NCBI RefSeq assembly: GCF_000970085.1 | Contig: NZ_CP009506.1 | Coordinates: 4,278,001-4,342,000, forward strand | Reading direction: 5' to 3' | Source: Methanosarcina siciliae T4/M | GTDB lineage: Archaea > Halobacteriota > Methanosarcinia > Methanosarcinales > Methanosarcinaceae | DNA length: 64,000 nt | In this document: positions 44,190 to 53,306 of the stretch, one piece after another | Numbering within the stretch: position 1 is the stretch's first letter | How the letters are laid out: each line of letters opens with the position of its first letter | Made by a program: the position numbers and the translations under genes | Notes under the pieces: model-generated | What the model saw: the letters and a program-made list of their open reading frames with translations, nothing else | What the model was told of the DNA's origin: nothing | The model's database searches: none

Positions 44190-44897
44190 TCAGGAGAAGT
44201 TTATTCCCAGGTCTTTAAGCCCGTTCAGTTTTGCGAGATTGATTAGTAAAGGTGTCAGAGATTCCATGGTGCCTGCCTGCTTAAGGGGGCCGCCGTCCAG
44301 GGGTTTGAGGCATCCCATATGCCTTGTAAGCTCCATTACAAGTTTCTTTGCTTCGGCATCATCGCTGCATACAAGCGCATCGTGCACGGCTTTGCATTTA
44401 ACGACATCTTTGAGTTTTCCCGCAGGGATGTTGTGGAAAGCTGCAACAACTCTGGTGGACTCAGGGGCATTTTTCTGGATTGCAAGGGCTGCTGAGCCTT
44501 CTTCCGGTGGTTTGTATACCATAAGGCCTTCTTCTTTTTCCATCGGGACCACAGGGGTAATAAGGATCTTATTTTCAATCGCCTCTCTGATCTCTTCCAG
44601 CAAAGGCAGAACGTGGTTAAAACGGATCGTAAGTATTATTACTTCGGCTGCCTGTGCTGCAGCAAGGTTGTCCATGCCGGTAATTGTCATCTTTGATGTA
44701 TCAAATCCGCAGTTTTCAAGTTCTGATAACGCTTTTTTTGCGGCTCCATCCGCCGTTTCCAGAGATCTGGATCCGATAATTACCTCATTTTTCACACCTT
44801 CGGGCATAAGGTTTTGGAGGGCAAGCCTCAGGACCATTCCTTCTCCTATATTGCCGGTTCCTCCAAGGACAGCTATTTTGAGCTTTTCAGAATTCAA
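44190..44897 (-). CDS. fno: F420H2:NADP+ oxidoreductase
   Basis: 235 aa from a TTG at 44897. Begins NSEKLKIAVLGGTGNIGEGM, the NADP-binding fold of Fno; IGSRSLETADG contacts the phosphate; TIRFNHVLPLLEEI, LITPVVPMEKEEG and AFHNIPAGKL are family stretches. It moves hydride between F420H2 and NADP+ in the cytoplasm. The frame is open to ATG 44933 and TTG 44978, but the family begins close to KIAVLGG, and a GGAGGT lies 10 bases ahead of TTG 44897; the start is therefore uncertain. Confidence 0.9.
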   Translation of the reverse strand: MNSEKLKIAVLGGTGNIGEGMVLRLALQNLMPEGVKNEVIIGSRSLETADGAAKKALSELENCGFDTSKMTITGMDNLAAAQAAEVIILTIRFNHVLPLLEEIREAIENKILITPVVPMEKEEGLMVYKPPEEGSAALAIQKNAPESTRVVAAFHNIPAGKLKDVVKCKAVHDALVCSDDAEAKKLVMELTRHMGCLKPLDGGPLKQAGTMESLTPLLINLAKLNGLKDLGINFS

Positions 44898-45269
44898 TTT
44901 GAACAAGACCTCCAGTTTGCTATGACTTCCCATAACATATGCCCAGAAGTTAATATATCTTCTGCCTTTAGTCACCAAATTATATTTTTTAATGTTATTA
45001 CTAAATTAGTTAATACTGTAAAATTGTTTTTTAGCTGTGATTTTTTTCCAAATATCATTCTATTAATTCTGTTTATCTTTTGTCTTGTTTTCAATTACTT
45101 AATATAAATTCATAGAAATCTTTATAATGTATTTCAGCATATAACAAAATAAATTAAGTCTGTCAGAGTATCGCTGCAGGAATTACTTTGGACATACATG
45201 TATCCTGTTTGCATCCCTGACTTACTATACAAGCAATATCGGGGGGTACTGTACCTAGGGAGTTACATT

Positions 45270-47027
45270 ATGAGAATGTTCCATCTGTTTATGTTAATAT
45301 TAGTGTTTGCAGGCATATTTTTTCATCTCAGTTTTCTAGTATGTGGAGGAGCTGGAACTTTCAAATCTGAACAGGTAACTTCCGGGCTACTAACTCCCGT
45401 TTCATTCCCTTCAGAACCAATTCCGCCAGATCCGGGATTGGTATGCCCCTCTGCAACACATTCGGAACCGTTGAAAGGGATTTCGTCAGAGATCTACAGA
45501 GATGAAGCAAAAGAGAATCTTACCGTATATGTTAGGCTTTTTCCGGGAACGGATTCAGGATTGCTGAATTCCTGTGGCAGGGTTGAGGAATGGGATGAAG
45601 ACTCCGGCATTGCTACAGTCTGCGTTAATCCGGAATCATTTGAAGAACTCTCCACTCTTAATGGAGTATCTTCAGTCCAGCCAGTCATTTCTCCTGTTAT
45701 AAGGAAGGTAAACCTGGAAAAAAAAGCAACTTTTTCTTCAGAAGAATTATGGAGACCGGAAGGTGTGACAGGAGCCGGAATTAAAATAGGGATAATTTCC
45801 GATGGAGTAGAAGACATATCTGAAGCAATTGATTCGGGAGTTCTCCCCGAAGATATACATGTCCTTTCTCCAGGAAACGGAACAGAAGGGACTGTAATGC
45901 TCGAAATAGTCCATGAAACATCTCCCGGTGCGGAACTGTACTTCCACGGTGCAGGCAGTAATAAGCTTGAATTTAACAAAGCTGTTGATGCCCTCGTTTC
46001 CGAAGGCTGCCAGGTCCTCTGTGATGATGTGGGCTGGCCTGATGAACCCTTCTTCGAGGACGGGGTTGTGGCTGCCCATGTTAAAGAGGCAATCGAAAAC
46101 AAGGGAATTCTTTATGTGAGCGCGGCAGGGAATGATGCAGGCCGCCACTATCAGGGCATGTTTTTTGACAACGGATCAGGCTGGCATGACTTCAGTTCCG
46201 GGAACAGCGATTTCAGAAATATTTACATGGATGTCCCGGCAGGCGAGAAGGTGACTGTGGTGCTTCAGTGGAATGACCCCTGGAACGGTTCCGAAAACGA
46301 CTACGATCTCTACCTCTACGATTGCTGCAGTGGAAACGAAATTGCCGTAAGTGAAAAAACCCAGAGTGGCATAGACACCCCCCTTGAATTTATCAAATAC
46401 TTCAACAAAGAAGAAGACACAAAAACACTGAGTATAGCTGTCAAGAAATATTGCGGAGAAGATAGGGTACTGGAGGTTTACATTTACCCCAACTCCTCTG
46501 TAAAGGTCCATCCTGACAACCTTGTTGCAGAGGACTCGGTCTTCGGGCATCCTGCCGTTTCGGACGTTATCTGTGTTGGAGCGGTTGACACCGGAAACCA
46601 GGAAAGCGGCAGTATAGCTCCCTACTCTTCCCGCGGGCCTGTAAGTATCTATTATCCGGAACCCGAACTCAGAAACAAGACAGACCTCAGCGGGCCCGGC
46701 AGCGTGAAAGTTTCCGGCTCAACAGGAACTGGCAGTTTCTTTACGGGCACAAGCGCTTCTGCCCCTTCCGTAGCGGGGATCGGAGCTCTTATCTGGAGCA
46801 TGTACCCCGAAAAAAACGGCAGTGAAATCCACGGAATACTGTGTTCCTCAGCTGAGGATCTTGGCGAGCCTGGTTACGATACTACCTTCGGGTACGGTTC
46901 GGTTAACGAAAGCATAGTCTTTTTCCTTGAAAGGTTCTCCCCCGGTGGGGGCCTGTCCTCGGAAAAAGACTGTCCTTTGAAAAATTCGGAGCTTCGGCTG
47001 CGGAATCAAATGAGATCTTTATGCTGA
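45270..47027 (+). CDS. Secreted subtilisin-like serine protease (S8)
   Basis: 585 aa from ATG 45270 (AGGGAG 7 bases ahead; the frame opens 24 codons earlier). Signal peptide FHLFMLILVFAGIFFHLSFL. Catalytic triad in the S8 order: Asp in IGIISDGVEDI, His in LEIVHETSPGAELYFH, oxyanion region VSAAGNDAG, Ser in GTSASAPSVAGIGALI. A beta-rich insert (residues about 310-430) with MDVPAGEKVTVVLQWNDPW and NDYDLYLYDC resembles a pre-peptidase-type domain. Probably degrades or processes proteins outside the cell. Confidence 0.88.
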   Translation: MRMFHLFMLILVFAGIFFHLSFLVCGGAGTFKSEQVTSGLLTPVSFPSEPIPPDPGLVCPSATHSEPLKGISSEIYRDEAKENLTVYVRLFPGTDSGLLNSCGRVEEWDEDSGIATVCVNPESFEELSTLNGVSSVQPVISPVIRKVNLEKKATFSSEELWRPEGVTGAGIKIGIISDGVEDISEAIDSGVLPEDIHVLSPGNGTEGTVMLEIVHETSPGAELYFHGAGSNKLEFNKAVDALVSEGCQVLCDDVGWPDEPFFEDGVVAAHVKEAIENKGILYVSAAGNDAGRHYQGMFFDNGSGWHDFSSGNSDFRNIYMDVPAGEKVTVVLQWNDPWNGSENDYDLYLYDCCSGNEIAVSEKTQSGIDTPLEFIKYFNKEEDTKTLSIAVKKYCGEDRVLEVYIYPNSSVKVHPDNLVAEDSVFGHPAVSDVICVGAVDTGNQESGSIAPYSSRGPVSIYYPEPELRNKTDLSGPGSVKVSGSTGTGSFFTGTSASAPSVAGIGALIWSMYPEKNGSEIHGILCSSAEDLGEPGYDTTFGYGSVNESIVFFLERFSPGGGLSSEKDCPLKNSELRLRNQMRSLC

Positions 47028-47178
47028 AACTCTCCATGCCGCTTGAAAAGCTCTGCTCTCTATCTAACCACTTTTAAGAACGGCAATAAGATTTTTTAGC
47101 ACCAGAGCTTTTCATTGGTGGGATGCGGCAGGAAATGGCTCCATGGTCCATTTGAACCTTCTCGGACTCACTATATTT

Positions 47179-47718
47179 TCACTCAAGCAGTAAAATCCCT
47201 ACACATGCCGTTTTTTCAGGCTTGCAGAACTCGAGAACAAGCCCAACTTCTGCCATTGCCTTCCGGACATTTATTCCTACTGCTTCGGGGGCAAAGCGCC
47301 TCACTTCCGGCTTTGCGCATTTTTCAAGGTTGCAAATCTCACATTCGTTACAGGAGCCGGGCCTCAGGAGGTGAGCAAAGATAAAGCCTTCCCTGAAAGC
47401 TTCCTGTTCGAGCTCGAACATCTTATGAAATGAACTCTTCCGAAGCTTTCGCCAGGCTTCAAGGACATCCTTGCATCCTGACGTATCGTATTCTTCTACG
47501 AGAAGAAGTGCACTGCTGTACTCTCTTATGACCTTCCTGAACTCCCCAATTGATATTACATGAGGCGGGCAGCTCAACCTTTTTCCATAGCTTCTGCACC
47601 CATAAGCGCATTTAAGGGCAATTCTGTCTTCAACCGGAATGTCTTCTGCCTTCAGAAAATAAGCTTTGAGACCCATCTCCGATGCCTTTTCAACAAGATC
47701 TTTGTATTTCCCGGGCAT
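47179..47718 (-). CDS. DUF2284 metal-binding protein
   Basis: 179 aa. ALKCAYGCRSYGKRLSCPPH is the DUF2284 signature, and a second cysteine group is RPGSCNECEICNLEKC, so iron-sulfur or zinc binding is likely. Function unknown; some relatives sit beside corrinoid or radical-SAM systems, not seen here. Convergent with the subtilase gene. Confidence 0.88.
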   Translation of the reverse strand: MPGKYKDLVEKASEMGLKAYFLKAEDIPVEDRIALKCAYGCRSYGKRLSCPPHVISIGEFRKVIREYSSALLLVEEYDTSGCKDVLEAWRKLRKSSFHKMFELEQEAFREGFIFAHLLRPGSCNECEICNLEKCAKPEVRRFAPEAVGINVRKAMAEVGLVLEFCKPEKTACVGILLLE

Positions 47719-48132
47719 GCTAATGCCTCTTCAAAAACCTTATTTTTTATTTTATTCCCGTTTGTTTCACTTTTTCTTTCCTTTTAATTCGTTTTTTTGC
47801 TAATTATTTTATCCATCTTAAAAAAATAGTTAGTGGGCGGAAGTTGTTGAAAACCATATGGATAGGAGTATCTAAGGATAGGAGTAGCTCTATACTTTCT
47901 CCCATATGGAGGAATTCATCTCCTTTTTCGGAATAGGTCAACAGCTCACGGATACGACCACAAAATAGGATATGCGTGATATGGATATTTTTTATCTTCT
48001 AGTATTAATACTATGAATAAATAGCAACAACTTAGTACATCTTTGTACTTTTGTTCCTTAGTTTTTATTTGATTCTTCTGACGGGTTACACTTCTATAAT
48101 TGTGAGTAGATAAAGCTAGTACAGGGATTCCC
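47719..48132. other. Divergent gap, no gene seen
   Basis: 414 AT-rich bases between divergent genes. The word CCATATGG occurs twice (about 47855 and 47903), each near a GGAGGA or AGGAG, giving a loose inverted repeat. No gene. Confidence 0.35.
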
Positions 48133-49326
48133 ATGATTAAAAAAGTGCCTTTGACCGAATTGAAAAACCGTATGAACTGCTTTAGAAAACAGATGGATGC
48201 CTCAAGCCCCCAGTGGGAGACTGCCGTAATCTTCAGCAAAATAAATATCTATTACTTTACCGGTACGATGCAGGACGGAATGTTGATTATTCCGAAGAAC
48301 GGAGAAGCAACACTCTGGGTCCGCCGCAGTTATGAAAGGGCTCTGGACGAATCATTATTCCCGAATATCGAACCCATGAAAAGCTTCCGTGATGCTGCAG
48401 GGGATGCGAGCAAACTACCTGACGCGGTGTATCTGGAAACCGAAGTAGTCCCTCTGGCTTTATACCAGAGATTTCAAAAGTACTTCCCATTTAAAAATGT
48501 TAAATCCGTTGATTCTCAGATTGCAGCTGTGAGGGCGGTAAAAAGCGAATATGAGCTGTCTCTTACAAGAGAATCCGGCAGGATTCATCAGCATGTGCTC
48601 GAAGACCTTGTGCCTGAGATGCTGCGAGAGGGGATGAGTGAAGCCGACCTATCGATCGATATTTATTCTGCTCTTATAGAAAAAGGACATCACGGAGTCT
48701 CCCGTTTTGGCATGTTCGATACGGAAATGATCCTTGGGAATGTCTGTTTCGGAGAAAGCTCCATCTATCCGTGTTATTTCAACGGGCCCGGCGGGAAGCG
48801 CGGATTATGCCCCGCAGTCCCCCTGCTTGGGAGCCGGGACCGGAAATTAAGGAAAGGCGACCTGGTCTTTGTTGATGTCGGCTGCGGGGTTGACGGCTAC
48901 CATACGGATAAAACAACGACATACATGTTTGGCTCTCCTCTCCCTCAGTATGCTATGGATCTCCACAATAAATGTGTGGATATACAGAACGAAGCTGCAG
49001 CGATGTTAAAACCCGGAATTGCTCCCTCTGAAATCTATACTACAATAATGAATGGGCTCGATAAGGAATTCCTGCAAAACTTCATGGGTTTTGGCAACCG
49101 TAAAGTGAAATTTCTCGGGCACGCCGTCGGCCTGTTGATCGATGAAACTCCCGTAATTGCCGCCGGGTTTGACGAGCCTCTGAAGGAAGGAATGGTATTT
49201 GCCCTCGAACCCAAAAGGGGGATTGAAAATATCGGAATGGTAGGCATTGAGAATACCTTCATAGTAACTGCAAAAGGCGGAGAGTGTATTACAGGGGACA
49301 ATCCGGGATTGATTCCTGTATATTAA
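48133..49326 (+). CDS. M24 family metallopeptidase (Xaa-Pro dipeptidase-like)
   Basis: 397 aa. Creatinase-type N-terminal domain (about residues 1-130), then the pita-bread catalytic domain. The five metal ligands are visible: two Asp in VDVGCGVDGYHTDKTTTY, His in FLGHAVGLLIDETP, Glu in VFALEPKRG and Glu in GMVGIENTFIV. It would cut Xaa-Pro dipeptides in the cytoplasm, though related archaeal proteins lack assigned substrates. Own terminator follows. Confidence 0.9.
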   Translation: MIKKVPLTELKNRMNCFRKQMDASSPQWETAVIFSKINIYYFTGTMQDGMLIIPKNGEATLWVRRSYERALDESLFPNIEPMKSFRDAAGDASKLPDAVYLETEVVPLALYQRFQKYFPFKNVKSVDSQIAAVRAVKSEYELSLTRESGRIHQHVLEDLVPEMLREGMSEADLSIDIYSALIEKGHHGVSRFGMFDTEMILGNVCFGESSIYPCYFNGPGGKRGLCPAVPLLGSRDRKLRKGDLVFVDVGCGVDGYHTDKTTTYMFGSPLPQYAMDLHNKCVDIQNEAAAMLKPGIAPSEIYTTIMNGLDKEFLQNFMGFGNRKVKFLGHAVGLLIDETPVIAAGFDEPLKEGMVFALEPKRGIENIGMVGIENTFIVTAKGGECITGDNPGLIPVY

Positions 49327-49333
49327 TTGCTTT

Positions 49334-49375
49334 GATAGTTGCTGTATCACGTTGCAGCTATCTTATTTTCGTTTT
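49334..49375 (+). terminator. Terminator of the M24 peptidase gene
   Basis: GATAGTTGC (49334-49342) pairs with GCAGCTATC (49354-49362; one G-U pair), followed by a T-rich tract. Confidence 0.75.
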
Positions 49376-49402
49376 AAATTAGGAGAAAAACTGTCTCATG
49401 CC

Positions 49403-49612
49403 TTATGTTTTAAGCCATTTTAGCATATCTGGTTCCACAGCAGGGTTTATAAAATATTTTGAAAACTTCCCATCTGCTTTGGAAAATACAATATTGTCTT
49501 CCCTCAACTTTTTAATATGCCAGTGGATAGTGCTTTTGTTCAAACTCAATTTTTCTGAGATCTCCTGATTTGTAATCTCAGGATTTTGAAAGTGAAGGAG
49601 AGCCTGTTCCGG
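49403..49612 (-). pseudogene. Winged helix-turn-helix regulator fragment
   Basis: An open frame without a start codon reads EQALLHFQNPEITNQEISEK, then LSLNKSTIHWHIKKLREDN and ends FINPAVEPDMLKWLKT. This is the C-terminal winged HTH of a Methanosarcina-type ArsR/MarR-like regulator. A stop at 49613-49615 and the missing N-terminal part show that it is a fragment. It overlaps another fragment on the opposite strand. Confidence 0.6.
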
Positions 49613-49755
49613 TCAATGACAAGTCCGGTACTATTTCTTCGGTATTTGGAGGAAATATGAAAGCTCTGACCTGGCAAGATGGGGAATTCGAAATTACTAT
49701 TATTTCTTCTTTTGATAAGGGGGAGCTGCTTAATATTGCAGAATCCTTCTCCTGA
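49576..49755 (+). pseudogene. DUF4367-like C-terminal fragment
   Basis: An open frame after TAA 49573 reads EGEPVPVNDKSGTISSVFGG, then LTWQDGEFEITIISSFDKGE and LLNIAESFS before the stop. The pattern W-x-D/Q-G followed by a strand and ELL-IAES is that of the C-terminal end of DUF4367-like exported proteins. No start and no upstream part, so a 3' fragment left by a rearrangement whose break lies at about 49,580-49,610. Confidence 0.5.
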
Positions 49756-49995
49756 TATCCGGGAAGTTTTCAGAACGAATAAAATAAAAGGTGAAGTTAC
49801 AGACTTCACATTCTTTTTTTGTAAAATAAGTACTGGCAACATTTGGGAGTTATAATCATTCTGTCAAAATCATCATGTAATTTCTCACATAAAGTGTTAC
49901 AACTGATGAAAGTAATCGTAAATTCAGCGTTTATTGTTAGATGATATGGTGAAAAACTTTATACTTTATGTAATATGTCTGAGAAAATAGTTTGT

Positions 49996-50102
49996 GGAGT
50001 TCAAACGCACCTTCCAGAGTAGATTTGAACTCCATTGTGCCCGGAGGCATGAGTTAGTGTTAGCCTTGCAATTATTTAAGGCTTGCTTGATCCGGCCTCT
50101 GG
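49996..50102 (+). promoter_or_regulatory. Strongly structured leader ahead of the exported protein gene
   Basis: Three stems follow one another: GGAGTTCAAA/TTTGAACTCC (49996-50005 with 50024-50033, perfect), CCGGAGGC/GCCTCTGG (50041-50048 with 50095-50102, one G-U pair), and nested inside the latter AGCCTT/AAGGCT (50062-50067 with 50078-50083). A TATA-like tract lies near 49,960. The gene starts 25 bases later. A related copy of the second and third stems is at 55982-56041. Confidence 0.55.
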
Positions 50103-50127
50103 AGTAAAGAACAGAAGTGATCATATA

Positions 50128-51030
50128 ATGAAGGAAAAGCTTAAGATAAGCGCAATATTTGCAGCAATACTTCTTGTGGGTATTGCTTTTGTTCCAGCTG
50201 TGAGTGCACAGGCTGAATCGGTTTCTTCATCTTCTGCTGATAAAGAAAAAATAGAGGTCACAAAGTTACCTGAAATGGAATTGAAGATTATTAACATCAA
50301 TGATACTTCCAATATAGTACAGGTTGGAGACACGCTAATAACCTTCGAGTCTAATCCGGAACACACTGAAGCAGAAATGCAAATTGAAAATCTGACAACT
50401 AATGAAGTGACGAATATTATCTATAAAGTTTCAGAAATTGATGGAAAATTCAAGACTGATGTGTATCAAGAAGGAGAATTAGTTAATACAGTAACTTCAG
50501 TATACAATCCTATTGTACCAGGTTCGATGAAAGAAATACTTGGTGGCTCTTCTGCTAAGCAAGGCACTGAAACTGTTAATGCTATCACTTCCACAAAATA
50601 TACGTGGGATGGTGTACATTTTGTTAAGGGGTCTGGCATAAAGTATCCTCATCCGGATTATGATTCATATACCGGTGAAATTTTTGATACTTGGTATATA
50701 TCTGGCACTAAACTTAAACATTATCATATTGAAGACTCATATTCTGACGCGATAGCTGATTGCGCTCCAGCAGTAGCTGGAGCGACAATTGGTTTAATAG
50801 TTGGTGGAGGAATTGGTGCTATTGTTGGAGCAGGACTGGGAGCTTTATTGGGTGGACCAACAAGTTCAATCCTTCTCGATGAAGAGGGATGCATTTGGGG
50901 CTGGTGTGCTCATAACTGGGGATGGCGTCTAGGACTTCCGCCCAATCCTTTGACATCCAAATATGTTCCTGATTACTACAGAGTTGCCTCCTATACTTTA
51001 TGGAACTTTATCGGTCTGTCGAACCCATAA
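50128..51030 (+). CDS. Exported protein with glycine-zipper hydrophobic segment
   Basis: 300 aa from ATG 50128. Signal peptide FAAILLVGIAFVPAVSAQAE (residues about 10-29). The middle is a beta-rich soluble region (VQVGDTLITFESNPEHTEAE). At about residues 215-245 a glycine-zipper AGATIGLIVGGGIGAIVGAG follows, a pattern seen in membrane-inserting or peptide-like proteins. The C-terminal end is Trp/Tyr-rich (EEGCIWGWCAHNWGWRLGLP). Family not recognised. The frame extends 15 codons further up from a TTG, but that part is leader RNA structure, so I use ATG. Confidence 0.7.
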   Translation: MKEKLKISAIFAAILLVGIAFVPAVSAQAESVSSSSADKEKIEVTKLPEMELKIININDTSNIVQVGDTLITFESNPEHTEAEMQIENLTTNEVTNIIYKVSEIDGKFKTDVYQEGELVNTVTSVYNPIVPGSMKEILGGSSAKQGTETVNAITSTKYTWDGVHFVKGSGIKYPHPDYDSYTGEIFDTWYISGTKLKHYHIEDSYSDAIADCAPAVAGATIGLIVGGGIGAIVGAGLGALLGGPTSSILLDEEGCIWGWCAHNWGWRLGLPPNPLTSKYVPDYYRVASYTLWNFIGLSNP

Positions 51031-51178
51031 TGCATCATTAATTTTATGAAGTTCAAGGACAATGTTGCCTAAACATCGTCCTTCTATATTTTAAGAATTG
51101 TTGTTTTATCACTCTTCAAAATTAGTTTACATTTGAATAATAATCGCTTCAAAAAATTAAATTTAGAGAGTGCACCAC

Positions 51179-51592
51179 ATGAAAATATTTAAAGCAGAAC
51201 TTGAAGAGATTATAGGACTCCTGATTGGGTTAATATTTTGGTATTTATGGCTGTTTGTAACCATTACAATGAGCTTTGAAATTAACTTTTTTGCCCAGAC
51301 CCAGATAAATATTTGGGTTTCGATGGGTCTTCTTATTCTTTTCATGTTTACAGGGCATTATATAGTCTCAAGTGGTGCAATTGACGAAAAAAAGAGGATT
51401 GAAGACATAGTAATCATAAAAAGTAATCTAATAGGTTATTTCCTGTGGCTTATTCTAATGATATTTGCGTACCTATTGAATATTGAAGTTAGTTCAAAAG
51501 CAAGTCTGGTAGGAGGTTATATTACAATATTCTTAATTTGTCTATACATGAAAAAGAGAGTAGTTAAAGCGGAAAGACAGTCCTCTTGTTAA
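51179..51592 (+). CDS. Small four-helix membrane protein
   Basis: 137 aa from ATG 51179. Hydrophobic segments at about residues 13-35, 42-62, 80-100 and 105-125 (IGLLIGLIFWYLWLFVTITM, INIWVSMGLLILFMF, YFLWLILMIFAYLL, GGYITIFLICLY), short charged loops between. No family recognised. A GTG three codons upstream could also start it. It stands in the AT-rich accessory stretch. Confidence 0.6.
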   Translation: MKIFKAELEEIIGLLIGLIFWYLWLFVTITMSFEINFFAQTQINIWVSMGLLILFMFTGHYIVSSGAIDEKKRIEDIVIIKSNLIGYFLWLILMIFAYLLNIEVSSKASLVGGYITIFLICLYMKKRVVKAERQSSC

Positions 51593-51624
51593 GATGCTAT
51601 TGAAGTATTCGTGCTCCGAGCAAA

Positions 51625-51768
51625 ATGACTGAAGCAGAAATGGAAAAATATGGGATAGAAGTAATTCCTTTAAATGAGCTAGAAGCACGTTCCAGTGAGC
51701 TTAATCTTGCCCCTGAAATAGTCGAAGAGCTGATTATGTCAAGGCCAGTGAATAATTCCTCATTTTAG
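51625..51768 (+). CDS. Very short reading frame or gene fragment
   Basis: 47 codons from ATG with no obvious ribosome-binding site: MTEAEMEKYGIEVIPLNELE and then ELNLAPEIVEELIMSRPV. The charged helical composition looks like protein, not random DNA, and the piece reads like the C-terminus of a larger protein cut near 51,600. No family recognised. Low confidence. Confidence 0.3.
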   Translation: MTEAEMEKYGIEVIPLNELEARSSELNLAPEIVEELIMSRPVNNSSF

Positions 51769-51824
51769 CCGGATTAAAATTCCCCAATTTCCAATCCTTG
51801 AGAAAAGCTCGAGGATCCTAAATA

Positions 51825-51893
51825 ATGTTGAAAATGGAGGAATGGCTATTGATACGAGATTTGTATTCACAAGGCTTTAGCATCAGCGAAATC
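51825..51893 (+). pseudogene. IS21-type istA start, cut by a group II intron
   Basis: 23 codons (MLKMEEWLLIRDLYSQGFSI then SEI) match the N-terminal HTH of IS21-family IstA transposases. The frame then enters the intron exactly at its GTGCG 5' end. No downstream istA exon is present after the mobile elements. Confidence 0.65.
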
Positions 51894-53229
51894 GTGCGAC
51901 AAGAAGCTGTATCAGAGATTGCGGGTTAATCCGTCCCCTATCCGTTTAGGGTGTCCCTACTGTAGCATGCATTCCTGGTTAACGGGAAGGTGTGAAGCCT
52001 ACAGGACAATGTGGAGAAGAATAGAACCCTGATCTATACAATCTGCTAGGGAAAAAGCCGCCATGGAGAAGCAAACGCTGAATCATCGAAAGGATCGTCA
52101 TGATGAACAAGTGAAAACAGGGTGATACACTTGAGCCAAAATGGCATGGAACCTGGTCATCTTGGTGATTTCACAGGATGTCAAACGGACGGAATGGTTC
52201 CCGGTCTAAAGATGGCTCCTAAAGCGCCGAAAAAAAAATTATCTCCGATACTGAACTTGGTAACCCGTATACATCCCTCCAAAAAGAGGTATGGAGGTCG
52301 CGAGACCCACAAATAATGTAGACGGGAGAGGATGTTTCAAAAAGCGAACGCCTGCCTGCAATTGACAGGATAAAGGTTTATGCCTTAGCCTGAAAGGGCG
52401 CTGACTTGAAACAGGTGTTTCACGGCAAAGAAGGGAGGCATACCAGTGAAAGTGCAGCATTCAAAGACGCTTCATAGCGAGAAGCGCACTGACCGGAACC
52501 TTGCCAATCAATGGAATTCTATTGACTGGAAAGTAATAAAATACCGAGTTAACCGGCTACAGACCCGGATTGCAAAGGCAACACACAATAAAAACTGGAA
52601 TCTGGTTAAAAGACTCACATACTTGTTAACTCATTCCTACTCAGCTAAACTGCTCGCAGTAAGAATCGTTACACAGAACCATGGCAAACGAACTGCTGGT
52701 GTTGACGGTCAACTTTGGACTACTGCATCTGACAAGATGCAGGCAGCACTTAGTCTTTCAGACCGACACTATCGAGCACATCCACTACGCCGTATCTATA
52801 TCCCCAAACAAGGAAAATCCACTAAACGTCATCTATCCATCCCTACCATGAGTGATCGAGCTATGCAAGCACTGTACTCTCTAGCTCTTCAGCCTGTAGC
52901 AGAAACTACTGCTGACACTCGATCCTTCGGTTTTCGTCTTTTCAAATGTGCACAGGATGCATCATCATATGCATTCCGATGCCTTTGGCGAGATACATCA
53001 AACCCCTGGATCCTGGAAGGAGACATCAAAGGATGTTTCGATAACATTTCCCATTCCTGGCTCAAGAACAATATCCCAACTGATAGTTCAATCCTGTCCC
53101 AATTCCTTAAGTCCGGTTTCATTTTTGATGATACTTTCCACCATACTGATAAAGGTGCTCCACAAGGATCTATAATCTCTCCCCTCCTTGCGAATATGAC
53201 ATTAGATGGGATAGAAAAACTCCTTAATG
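51894..53229 (+). mobile_element. Group II intron, 3' end lost
   Basis: The 5' end GTGCGACAAGAAG at 51894 is the group II consensus. About 550 bases of ribozyme sequence (to 52445, domains I to early IV) precede a maturase/RT gene with its own start. The intron is truncated by an IS1182-type element at 53230; domains V and VI and the 3' splice site are absent on the other side of that element, so it cannot splice or move. Confidence 0.8.
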
Positions 53230-53306
53230 CAGGCTGTCTCAAAACTATACCCGATCATACATTTGGGTCAGAAACCCGTAATTTTTATCTTTTTTACAAA
53301 ACTTAA
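52446..53306 (+). pseudogene. Group II intron reverse transcriptase, truncated
   Basis: LtrA-like N-terminus with LLTHSYSAKLLAVRIVTQNH and GKRTAGVDGQLW; RT motifs PLRRIYIPKQGKSTKRHLSI, PTMSDRAMQALYSLALQPVA, EGDIKGCFDNISHSWL and KGAPQGSIISPLLANMTLDG are all present. The sequence leaves the RT at LLNAG (53229), and the last 25 codons belong to the insertion sequence. The catalytic YADD motif, the maturase domain X and any endonuclease domain are missing. Confidence 0.85.

Noticed and set aside
46102..46550. Antisense frames over the subtilase gene
   Set aside because: Shadows; the sense frame has a full catalytic triad and signal peptide.
51766..51768. In-frame TAG as a pyrrolysine codon
   Set aside because: Reading through TAG adds only two codons before a TAA; no evidence of a longer protein.
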